Source of the DNA: Coemansia sp. RSA 1804
Taxonomy: Eukaryota; Kickxellomycota; Kickxellomycetes; Kickxellales; Kickxellaceae
Length of the DNA: 18,188 nucleotides
Direction: 5' to 3'
NCBI GenBank assembly: GCA_027578815.1
Contig: JANBTH010000399.1
Span: 1-18,188 of the forward strand
Part shown: positions 1 to 7,359 of the stretch, piece after piece
Numbering within the stretch: the first letter of the stretch is position 1
How the letters are laid out: each line of letters begins with the position of its first letter
Program-made: the position numbers and the translations under genes
The notes under the pieces: generated by a model
The model's input: the letters and a program-made list of their open reading frames with translations, nothing else
What the model was told of the DNA's origin: nothing
Databases searched by the model: none

Positions 1-1226
1 CCCGTCTCTGTGTCTAGTGGGTCGATTGGAGAAACACGGTCAATAATCTCAAACACCTTGGCTGCGCTGCCCTGAGCGGAAGTAATTGCCGAAACGTTTG
101 GCGCAGCACCCGAAAGCATAAAACCACCAACAAGGAGCACTATGATGACATTAATAACCTGGGACACTGTGTATTCGTCTTCACGCAGACGCCACGAGCC
201 AAAGTTGAAGCCGACGCAGTACATGACAAAGATGAAGAACTGGATAACACCGATACTTCCACCGAGAATGAAGCCGCTCCGACGACCAAACGAATACGAC
301 TCCTCCACCATCTTCTTGTACCGGGCAATCTCGCGGGCCTGGCCGTTGAACGCCATTATAGTGCGGATTCCAGAAAGAACCTCGTCGGCAATTGCGCCAG
401 ACGCGGCAGTCTTATCCTGCACGCTGGTGGTGAGCTTAGAGATGACAATGCCAAGATAGCCACCAGCAGTGGCAATGAAGGGAATAACGGCCAGGCATAT
501 GAAGGTCAGCTTCCAGCCCTTGACAAAGGCAATGATAAAGCTCACTATGAAGGCAACGACGTTCATGAAGACAAAGCCAAACTTTTCACCAAGACCATCC
601 TGAACAAGATTGACGTCGTTGGTAATACGGGTGGTGAGCTCGCCGGTCTTGGCAGTGTCAAACCAACCAATGTCTTGGCGCATGATGGACTTGTAGTAGA
701 GCTTGCGAATGCGCAGGCCCTGGTTCTCGGCCGCAATGGCCCAGCAGGCGTTCAGGCCAAATGACGTGATCCACATAACAATACCGAGGATAAAGAAAAT
801 AAGACAATAGTGGCGTGACTTGTGATCCAGATAGTGGTTGCCGGCGCTCAGGTCGTCATTAGCCACATAGTCAAAGTAGTTGGTGATAACCTCGATAAGA
901 CTACTGAATATGATGATCATAACAGGCGTCACGACGCCGGAGGCGCATGAGAAAAAGGTGCCGGCGACCGAAAGGAGCTTGTCGAGCTTGGTTGAAAAGC
1001 GGAACAGCCTGTACACGGGGACAGGGACGATGTTTTCGGATATGGCGTTTACTTTTGGACTGTCGTCAGTTAGCTTTTCGTTTTTGACGAACTCGTCAAT
1101 GTCGTTGTGGTGAGGGGCATTCTCTCCTGAAATCTTCTCGCGGACGGGCGTAACTGAGCCATTCACATCTGACGACGATGCATGGCGTGAGGTCCCGTCC
1201 AGACTCTCCTCCTTTCTATTAGACAT
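1..1226 (-). CDS. ABC transporter, ABCB (multidrug-resistance/P-glycoprotein) type, N-terminal part
   Basis: The frame opens at the ATG at 1226-1224 and stays open to the window edge, giving 408 residues; the rest lies outside. Residues 1-68 are a hydrophilic, Ser/Glu-rich cytosolic tail. A type IV ABC exporter transmembrane domain follows, with membrane segments near 85-110, 141-163, 217-235, 240-262, 320-342 and 355-375. Diagnostic stretches are QDIGWFD (184-190), ELTTRITNDVNLVQDGLGEK (196-215), GAIADEVLSGIRTIMAFNGQ (277-296) and the exit linker AAKVFEIIDR (388-397). The first nucleotide-binding domain would begin just beyond base 1, so no Walker A motif is visible. The family uses ATP to export lipophilic compounds, peptides or pheromones, usually at the plasma membrane; the substrate cannot be told from this half. 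A full-length fungal ABCB would be about 1,300 residues, so about 900 are missing. No intron is seen in this part. Confidence 0.93.
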   Translation of the reverse strand, partial: MSNRKEESLDGTSRHASSSDVNGSVTPVREKISGENAPHHNDIDEFVKNEKLTDDSPKVNAISENIVPVPVYRLFRFSTKLDKLLSVAGTFFSCASGVVTPVMIIIFSSLIEVITNYFDYVANDDLSAGNHYLDHKSRHYCLIFFILGIVMWITSFGLNACWAIAAENQGLRIRKLYYKSIMRQDIGWFDTAKTGELTTRITNDVNLVQDGLGEKFGFVFMNVVAFIVSFIIAFVKGWKLTFICLAVIPFIATAGGYLGIVISKLTTSVQDKTAASGAIADEVLSGIRTIMAFNGQAREIARYKKMVEESYSFGRRSGFILGGSIGVIQFFIFVMYCVGFNFGSWRLREDEYTVSQVINVIIVLLVGGFMLSGAAPNVSAITSAQGSAAKVFEIIDRVSPIDPLDTET

Positions 1227-1493
1227 TGTTGGAGACGGAAGATAGGCGGGAAGGGGGAAATTGAAAGAGGATACGGTATGCCAAGAACAAAAATAAAGAG
1301 AAGAAGGTAAATGTAGAAAAGATGTAAACAGCAAATATGTATAGAATATTATATTCGTAGCCTACCAAATAAAGCTGGTAAAGGTGTGCCGGTTGGAGAA
1401 ATACCAGCAGTAAGAATATAAAATAACAAGGAGACAAGTAGTAAAATTAAAAACGAAGAAAACCCCCCAAAGACGAATCTCCCGGACATGTTG

Positions 1494-1501
1494 TATTTAT
1501 A
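1494..1501 (-). promoter_or_regulatory. Candidate TATA box of the ABC transporter gene
   Basis: Read on the minus strand the sequence is TATAAATA, about 270 bases upstream of the ABC transporter start codon. It matches the TATA consensus but lies in AT-rich DNA, where such matches are common, and no transcription start is known. Confidence 0.3.
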
Positions 1502-2316
1502 AAAAAGATTGAAACCGCAGCCATGTCAGCCAAGCAAATTGCCGTAAAAATAATATACAAAAATATATACATAAGGCTGATGCTAAGAAAGTGATGTTTG
1601 TTATTGTTTAAAGCACAGCGCACTTCACGTCTTTTTGATCAGCCACTGAAGCATGCGCGCATATATCTCGGGGATTCTAATCCTGCACATTAAATGCGCA
1701 CTGAGGGGCAAAAGAAGTGCCAAAATTAGAAAGGAGCCGTTTTTAGAGATCAGTAGAAACCCCCCACCATCTCTTGGACTTTCTTTTGCCAGGATTGGCA
1801 AGCACACAGAACTGAAAAGTCCTGACTGCTTTAGAGAGTATCGCACAAAACTCGGCAAAGTTTAACGGCTGATGAAGCAGCAGGGCAGAAAGACAAAACA
1901 GGGTTGCCGCTTCAGCCCAGGCCTTTATTACAGGCTTGGCATTCTGGGTGAAATAGAAGGAAATTTGACAAAGTTCCGTCTAAATTGAGCAATCGAAAAA
2001 GAACAGAAGCATGTGCAATCCTTCCCAATTACAATGCCAGAAAAGACAGGAAAAAGGCTATGAAGTTGGGGGCGAGTGTACAAAGGGGATGGATGATCGT
2101 CACCAGGCAACGAGAAGGAAGACATGCTTTATTGGCGCAGGTAGAAAGAAGCAGAAAAAGACCATTTGAGTTGCCTGCTTGATTGGCGGACGGGAAATTG
2201 TCGGGAACAGCTCATGTTTTGTTTCTTCATCATCGTCTCTGCCTTTAGGGCTGCACGGCCGGTTGTAATGCAGAAAGAAAGTGAGAAAATAAAAGGGTGC
2301 TGATCGGGAGAAAAAG

Positions 2317-2334
2317 ACACACGCACGCACACAC
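2317..2334. repeat. Short AC/GC dinucleotide tract
   Basis: An 18-base alternating purine-pyrimidine run (ACACACGCACGCACACAC) lies in the spacer. It is a minor simple repeat with no evident function. Confidence 0.7.
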
Positions 2335-2571
2335 CACTTTGAGACATCATCAACAACACTTTCATTCTTTCATTTTTCTCTTGGTCGGGTTTTGATTGGA
2401 CAATCAGAACAGAGGGAGGTCAGAAGATCGCCAAAGCACAATCTGCACACAGCGCAACAGTATGCGCAGACGGAGAAGAATCGGAAAACCCGTGTGAAGG
2501 GGTCGCGGGTGGCTAGGCGAGCAAATGGGAGCGAGGCACAGATCTGATTCAATGTTTCCAAAAAAGTTTCA

Positions 2572-2591
2572 CTATATCGCTGGAGATATAG
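2572..2591 (-). other. Stem-loop in the NRAMP 3' UTR
   Basis: CTATATC at 2572-2578 pairs perfectly with GATATAG at 2585-2591 around a six-base loop, and a G-U pair can extend the stem. It begins 35 bases after the NRAMP stop codon on that gene's strand. The minus-strand loop reads TCCAGC. It may contribute to 3' end formation or mRNA stability; function is unknown. Confidence 0.5.
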
Positions 2592-2625
2592 CCGTCACAG
2601 ATCAATAAACAAAGATAAGATGGTG

Positions 2626-4433
2626 CTAGTTTTCTACACTTGTGAGACCCAAGACGCCAACAAAAACCAGATACAGGCCAAAGGCGGCATACGCAAGGAG
2701 AGCACCGGCAATGCTCTGCGTGGCAACCTGTAGAACAAGTGGCAGAAGCAGGTAGACGTTTAGCGCGATGATGGCACCAGCCATTACCCAGCCAAACACG
2801 CGCCACCATGTGCCCAGCGCAAAGTGGTCGGTCATAATAGCCTTGCTCTGCGCAAGCTTGAGCGTCGGAATCAGGGCAAAGGGCAATGCGAGGCTCTGCA
2901 GAACATTCAGCCACTCGTCAAACTGGTCCAGATACTTGCTTGCCAGCGTGCCAACAAGCATTGTCGGCACAAGCGATATGGAGCGCGAGATAAGCATGCG
3001 CAACCACGGGCTGACGCGCATCTCCATCATGCCTTCCATCAGGAACTGTCCAGCCATTGTTCCGGTTGCCGTTGAGCTCTGTCCCGATGCAAGCAGACCA
3101 ATTGCCCACAGAAGCGGTCCTGCTTGGCCAAACGCCTTTTCAAGAAGTGCGGCTGCCTCAACCAGTCCCGGCAAATGTTGTTCTTCCGCGACTCTCACCA
3201 GATAACCACCACTGCTGCTACTGCTAGGGCTGCTACTGTCTCCTGCGCTGTATATGTCTGCAAAGACAATGAGGATCGTGGCATTGATAGCAAACGAGAA
3301 AAGCAAGGCTATTCCTGACTCGAGGACGGTGTAGAAGTTTGCCTCGCGGATACTGGCGTTGCGCACAGCCGAGGCCCGCTTGATGCAACGCGTTCCAACC
3401 AAAGCCGAGTGCAGAAACAGGTTATGCGGCATGATGACGGCACCAACAATGCCTACCGCCTGGACCATTGCGTTTGCAGGAATGCGGGGCACCAGAAAGC
3501 CTTGTGCAATTTGGCCGATATCTGGCTGAGCCATCAGCACTTCAACGCCAAAGCAGCCGCACATCACAGCAATCATTGCAATGAGAATGGCCTCTACTTT
3601 GCGTGCACCAAACCGCTGGATAGCCAGGATCACATAGCTCAGGGCGGCTGCAATCAGAATCCCCTTCCAAACAGCAATCCCGAAAAGCAGGTACAGGGCA
3701 ATCGCTGTGCCGATAGCTTCTTGGATATCGGATCCAATAATAGCCAACTCGCATATCAGCCACAGCGGAACACGAACCCCATGGGCATACTGCTGGTGAC
3801 AGTGTTGTGCAAGATTGCGGCCTGTGACTATGCCGATCCGTGCAGAAAGAGTCTGGATATAAAGCCCAAGCGCATGAGTCAAGAACAGCAGCCAGATAAG
3901 CTTGTACCCAGCAACTGCTCCGCAATGGAGGTCGGAGCATATGTTTCCAGGATCCACATAAGCAATCGACCTAGAGAAAAAAAAGAAGATAATGGTTGAT
4001 GAGGGAAATTAAATATTTTGGAAAAATGGTTAGTAAGGATATGCACAAAAAATTAAAAAGTTTATTAGTTAGCGGTGGTCACTTGTAACTATTATTAAAA
4101 GCCATCAACTTACATTGCAAACCCGGGGCCAGCAAACCGAAGAAGCTTGCTGAGCGAAAACGTTGTTTCATGGTCACCAATATCCACCAGTGGCCCAATG
4201 TCGTGTATCTCAAACTCATCTTCAATAGCAGACAGACAGTCAGCGGTAGCAGTAGCAGAGGGCATTGTGTTGGCGTTGCTGTTCCGTCTGTTCGCACGAT
4301 AGCACCGCTGCTGGCTTGTGACCAGAGGCGTGCTTTCGTCCAGCTGGCTCCCAGGCATATATGTGTTAAGCGTACTGCTGCTATCGCTGTTGGTAGTGTC
4401 GTTTCCTGTAACTGCACTAGTATCGCAGGCCAT
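2626..4433 (-). CDS. NRAMP-family divalent metal transporter (Smf/DMT1-like), two exons
   Basis: Exon 1 is 4433-4114 and exon 2 is 3970-2626; joined they encode 554 residues, a normal length for fungal Smf proteins. NRAMP proteins couple proton movement to uptake or vacuolar export of Mn2+, Fe2+ and related metals. The metal site is intact: DPGN at about 113-116 in the first membrane helix and MPHN at about 287-290 in the sixth. The family signature GQSSTATGT lies at about 403-411, followed by AGQFLMEG. The hydrophilic N-terminus (1-90) includes ESTPLV at 34-39, loosely like an acidic dileucine sorting signal. A Ser-rich loop (352-361) sits between helices 7 and 8. The codon for Met107 is split by the intron, and splicing restores GPGFAMSIAYVDPGN, which matches the family. 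The start at 4433 is the only in-frame ATG ahead of these motifs and has a good context (GACATGG). Plasma-membrane versus vacuolar location cannot be decided. Confidence 0.94.
3971..4113 (-). other. Spliceosomal intron in the NRAMP gene
   Basis: The 143-base intron has a GTAAGT donor at 4113-4108, a perfect TACTAAC branch sequence at 4035-4029 (branch A at 4030), a pyrimidine run and a CTCTAG acceptor ending at 3971. Without splicing, the frame that ends in GPGFA does not connect to the DPGN frame. With splicing the reading is seamless. It is the only intron I can support in the window. Confidence 0.93.
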
Positions 4434-4889
4434 GTCTGCACCAAAGAACGCAATACTAACGATAAAAATAAAAGTATGGAAATTAGAGAGTAAAATACAT
4501 GAAATGAACAAGAGGGAAGTAATAAAAAAGAAAAGGCGTTAAATAAGGCTGTCCAAATTCAGTGCCTTGTAAAGAAGGAAAGAAAAAAAAGGTAAAAAAG
4601 AAATCAGAAATGTGGGCTAGATTTTTTCTGGCTATTAAAAAACCACACTGATTAAAAAGATTTCATATCAAGCTTTATCGGTAGAACAACCAGAATTAAA
4701 GTCCAAAAAGAGATGGGTGCATAATGAACAAGTGCGCGGGGGAAGAATGGTGAGCCATTGTTTTCAAAAGAGCACTGCTGGCTGGTATTAATGGGTAGAA
4801 TTGATAAAAAAGAAGGATGTGTAGAAATGATTTTATTTCTCGAACCGTTAAAAGAGAAGCAGAGATAAAAACAAAAAAATCCCATCCAT
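4434..4889. other. Spacer between the RBM39-like and NRAMP genes
   Basis: This 456-base AT-rich stretch holds the NRAMP promoter and leader and the 3' UTR of the RBM39-like gene, both transcribed leftward. A poly(A)-signal match lies at its right end. The NRAMP frame continues open upstream of 4433, but only from a TTG, so that part is taken as leader. I see no RNA gene and no convincing metal-response element. Confidence 0.6.
4832..4837 (-). terminator. Candidate poly(A) signal of the RBM39-like gene
   Basis: AATAAA on the minus strand, about 53 bases after the stop codon at 4890-4892. Position and sequence fit a polyadenylation signal; the cleavage site is not known. Confidence 0.5.
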
Positions 4890-6554
4890 TCACTCTTCCG
4901 AAGGAAGCGGCGGGGGTGGATGGAGCAGTTGCTCGAATCTCTCAACAAGTTTCATGGTTGCGGATATCTTGCGGCCGCCGAACCACCTGCCATCCATCGA
5001 CTCCTTTGCGCGCTCCACAGCCTGCTCCCCGTCAAACCTCACGTAGATGTCACGCATAGTTTCCCGATCAACGTGTACCTCGCTGATGGTCCCGAACTTT
5101 GAGCACTCGCCCTTCACATCCTCCTCCAGTGCATGCACCCAGTCAGGCTCTGTTTCCTCCTCTGGGCTCACCATGTTCTGAAGAAGCAGGACGTGCTTGG
5201 CCGAGACACTATTGCTGTCCGCTGTGGTTTCTGTCGGCATGGCGTGGGCGTTGGAATCCAGTGTTTGTTCTGCGGTAGCATCCTTGCCAGCTCCTTCTTG
5301 CGATGCTTTCAAGTCATCTTCAGCCGCCATACTGTTGGCCGTGGCAGATGGCGGTGGATTGCTATTCTTCTGGTTTTGTTGTTGTTGTTGTTGTTGCTGC
5401 TGCTGCTGCTGTTCGGAGGCGCGACGATCCTCACGTTCAAGCTCCGTGTCCCGAGCCAAGCGCACACGCAGTCTCGTGCCAAAAAGCTCCAAGCCGTGGA
5501 GTCTAGATGCAGCGCGGTGCGCATCGGCGGCTCGCTCAAACCGAACAAAGGCCATCCAATCCGGAGACTCTTCCGCATCAAGCGCACTCAAGTCCGGCTC
5601 CAACCGGCACGACTCCACGGGACCAAACAGATCAAAGAAGCACTGGAGATCGCGTGGCTCAATGTCAACAAGCAACCGCTTGACGCACACAAGCCTGTTG
5701 CCAGCATCTGGCAGCCCAGCAACAGATGCGGAACCTCCAAGCTGCACGCCCTCGGCGCTGTACTGTTTGACCGTCGACTGACGGTTCTTCTGTGCCTCGG
5801 ACGGCTGCACAATGATAGGCACACCAAGCAGTCGTTCGCCGCTCAGACTCACCGCGTTGGCAGCCGAGTCAACGCTGTAGAACTCAACATACGCAACACC
5901 GCGGGACCGTCTCGACCCTCTGTCGGAGACAATATGTGCGTCGCGTACCCGTCCAACCTTGCCGAAAAAGTCAACAAGATCGCTGCGACGGAGTCGCGCA
6001 GACAGCTGCATTGCAAAAACTGTGCGCAGGTCGCGCTCGGACTCATCGACAAGAGGCGAAGGGGAACGGGCGCCTCCTCTCCTTCTACCACCGCTGCGAG
6101 AGCGCGAGGCCGCGTAGCTCCGTTCTCTGGGCGACTCTCTGCGCGAAGAGCGGTGGCGACGAGAGTACCCGCTTCTGCTTCGATCCCGGTAATAATCGTC
6201 TCTGTCGTAGTCGCGCGCGGGGCTGCGGCTGTATCGACGGTAGCGAGCGTCGTCGTCGTAGTCGTCTCTTTCGCGGCGGTGGCGACGGACACTCTGGTCT
6301 CGTGCCGGAGACCGGAGAGGCGAATCCGAACGCCGCGACTTCCGCGTCGATCCGCGTTCCCTATGCTCCTTGTGTGTAGCCGCTATGGCTCCTTGTGCTT
6401 CTACAGGTCCAGACTCAGAAGGGGTGGCAACATTAGCTGTTTCCAGCCTAGATTTTGCAGCAGAATCAGGGATGCTAGATTTCTGTTCGGTTACAACCTT
6501 TGCTTGCTTGAATGGTGCGTCCAGAAGCGCATCAACATCAATCTCCTCTGCCAT
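4890..6554 (-). CDS. RBM39/Rsd1-like SR-type splicing factor with three RRM-fold domains
   Basis: A single-exon gene for 554 residues, similar in length to human RBM39 (about 530). Residues 60-168 form an Arg/Ser- and Arg/Asp-rich region with many RS, SP and RR pairs. RRM1 (about 176-256) closely follows RBM39, with TVFAMQL as RNP2, RGVAYVEF as RNP1, and LLGVPIIVQPSEAQKNR at its end. RRM2 (about 286-369) is divergent, with VCVKRL and WMAFVRF in place of the RNP motifs. A 12-residue polyglutamine and an Asn/Ser/Pro-rich linker (about 382-450) precede a C-terminal UHM-type RRM (about 453-539) containing the R-x-F signature as GRWFGGR (522-528). UHM domains bind Trp-containing peptides of SF1, U2AF65 and SF3b1, so a nuclear role in 3' splice-site recognition is expected. 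The start at 6554 is the first in-frame ATG and gives MAEEIDVDALLDAPF, typical of the family. Confidence 0.92.
   Translation of the reverse strand: MAEEIDVDALLDAPFKQAKVVTEQKSSIPDSAAKSRLETANVATPSESGPVEAQGAIAATHKEHRERGSTRKSRRSDSPLRSPARDQSVRRHRRERDDYDDDARYRRYSRSPARDYDRDDYYRDRSRSGYSRRHRSSRRESPRERSYAASRSRSGGRRRGGARSPSPLVDESERDLRTVFAMQLSARLRRSDLVDFFGKVGRVRDAHIVSDRGSRRSRGVAYVEFYSVDSAANAVSLSGERLLGVPIIVQPSEAQKNRQSTVKQYSAEGVQLGGSASVAGLPDAGNRLVCVKRLLVDIEPRDLQCFFDLFGPVESCRLEPDLSALDAEESPDWMAFVRFERAADAHRAASRLHGLELFGTRLRVRLARDTELEREDRRASEQQQQQQQQQQQQNQKNSNPPPSATANSMAAEDDLKASQEGAGKDATAEQTLDSNAHAMPTETTADSNSVSAKHVLLLQNMVSPEEETEPDWVHALEEDVKGECSKFGTISEVHVDRETMRDIYVRFDGEQAVERAKESMDGRWFGGRKISATMKLVERFEQLLHPPPPLPSEE
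5376..5411 (-). repeat. Polyglutamine trinucleotide repeat in the RBM39-like gene
   Basis: On the coding strand, five CAG codons are followed by seven CAA codons (12 Gln), then AAC. The segment lies in the disordered linker between RRM2 and the UHM domain. The pure blocks suggest expansion by slippage, so length may vary among strains. Confidence 0.95.
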
Positions 6555-7359
6555 TGCAAAATGTGCTGTGCTTTATTAGTTTGGTTAAGTGTGGCTGAGA
6601 GTGATGTAAATCTACAAGCAAGGCAAGAACAAAGCGTAAATGTCAAAAAGGGAGATAAGCCAAACAGCAAGAGGATAACAACGACCCCAGCAGCCAATGT
6701 GTTTAATATCGAGATTTATGCCTTTTAGTACAAAAAAGCCAGATACGACTGTATGAAAAAAGCTCCTCCGTTCTAGGACATGCAGAGTTGACAAAGCAGC
6801 AATAACAAAGGCAATTATTTTGATTAAAAAACACACAAGTCTAAAATTTACGCATTTATCTTCTCCCTCAAGCTATTTAAAATTGGTGGAACACGCACAG
6901 CACCGCCTTCCCTTGCCTCATTCGGCTGTCTGCCCCAGGAGGGTGTTGGGACCGAGTCAGGTGATAAAAGGCGCTAGCCAGATTGATCAACAAAAGCTGC
7001 AATGAGATGATTAACAAAACCCCATTTTGGTCACATGCGCCAAGCCTAATAAAAAACTGTACTGCTGTTGATAAAAAGGGGGTTGTTGCTCATCATCCGC
7101 TTTTAAGTGGTCTTCTCGTTCCTTCGCTTTTTCCTTCTCCCGCCTCCCTCTTCAACGCCTCTTTATATCAATAATACTCTTTCTTTTCACTGCTACTAGA
7201 CATCATTTGTACTTTTTATTTTATTTTGCTTTGTCATATCTGCTTCTGAGAGCCACTGTACCGAACTTTTGGGTTCCGGAGTGCCGTAGTGGTATAGAGT
7301 AAGTTAATCTTGTCGCGGCAACACCGACCTGCGCACGGTAAAGAGAAAGATAGAGAGCA
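6555..7359. promoter_or_regulatory. Divergent promoter region (RBM39-like / TMEM135-like)
   Basis: The two flanking genes point away from each other across 805 bases, so the stretch should hold both promoters. The TMEM135-proximal half contains a strongly pyrimidine-rich segment at about 7111-7195, a common feature of fungal promoters near transcription starts, and a weak TATA-like TTTATATC near 7162. Several GATAA words are scattered through it. No defined operator, tRNA or other RNA gene was recognised. Confidence 0.5.

Larger units (their letters stand above)
1227..2625. other. Long spacer between the NRAMP and ABC transporter genes
   Basis: Both flanking genes are on the minus strand, so this 1.4 kb holds the NRAMP 3' UTR (right end) and the promoter and 5' leader of the ABC transporter (left part). 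The part nearest the ABC start is AT-rich, with a TATA-like element at 1494-1501. The middle, roughly 1620-2560, has a more balanced base composition and several small dyads: ATGCGCGCAT at 1653-1662, GGATT-N2-AATCC at 1672-1683, TTGCCA-N4-TGGCAA at 1786-1801 and GATTG-N2-CAATC at 2394-2405, the last containing a CCAAT box on the minus strand. Short open frames exist on both strands, but none resembles a known protein. I recognise no tRNA or snRNA. Confidence 0.6.

Noticed and set aside
1219..1437. Hydrophobic 72-codon frame overlapping the ABC transporter start codon
   Set aside because: It starts from TTG, lies in AT-rich leader DNA and is out of frame with the exporter. It is more likely chance than an upstream regulatory peptide.
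1672..1683. Dyad GGATT-N2-AATCC resembling a tRNA T-arm
   Set aside because: The loop does not fit the TTCRANNY pattern and no acceptor or anticodon stem can be drawn around it.
1653..1865. Small plus-strand open frame (70 codons) in the long spacer
   Set aside because: It has an ATG but no recognisable domain or supporting signals. Frames of this length are expected by chance.
2129..2365. Small minus-strand open frame (78 codons) in the long spacer
   Set aside because: Part of it is encoded by the AC/GT simple tract. There is no domain or conserved motif.
2572..2591. NRAMP 3' UTR hairpin as a true iron-responsive element
   Set aside because: The loop is not CAGUGN and there is no bulged C, and fungi are not known to use the IRE/IRP system. 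It is kept only as an uncharacterised stem-loop.
3409..3999. Plus-strand 196-codon open frame opposite NRAMP exon 2
   Set aside because: It is in the same codon-aligned antisense phase and crosses the well-supported intron boundary. It is a shadow of the NRAMP gene.
4434..4511. N-terminal hydrophobic extension of the NRAMP protein
   Set aside because: The frame is open but begins only with TTG, is AT-rich and unlike coding sequence, and has no ATG. The ATG at 4433 has a good context.
4839..4846. GGTTCGAG on the minus strand, resembling a tRNA B box
   Set aside because: The flanking bases do not form a T-stem and there is no A box at the right distance.
5133..6728. Plus-strand open frame of 531 codons opposite the RBM39-like gene
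   Set aside because: Its codons are exact reverse complements of the sense codons. Stops there would require TTA, CTA or TCA in the sense gene, which GC-leaning codon choice avoids. The product is low-complexity and matches nothing I know, while the sense frame has three recognisable RRM-fold domains.
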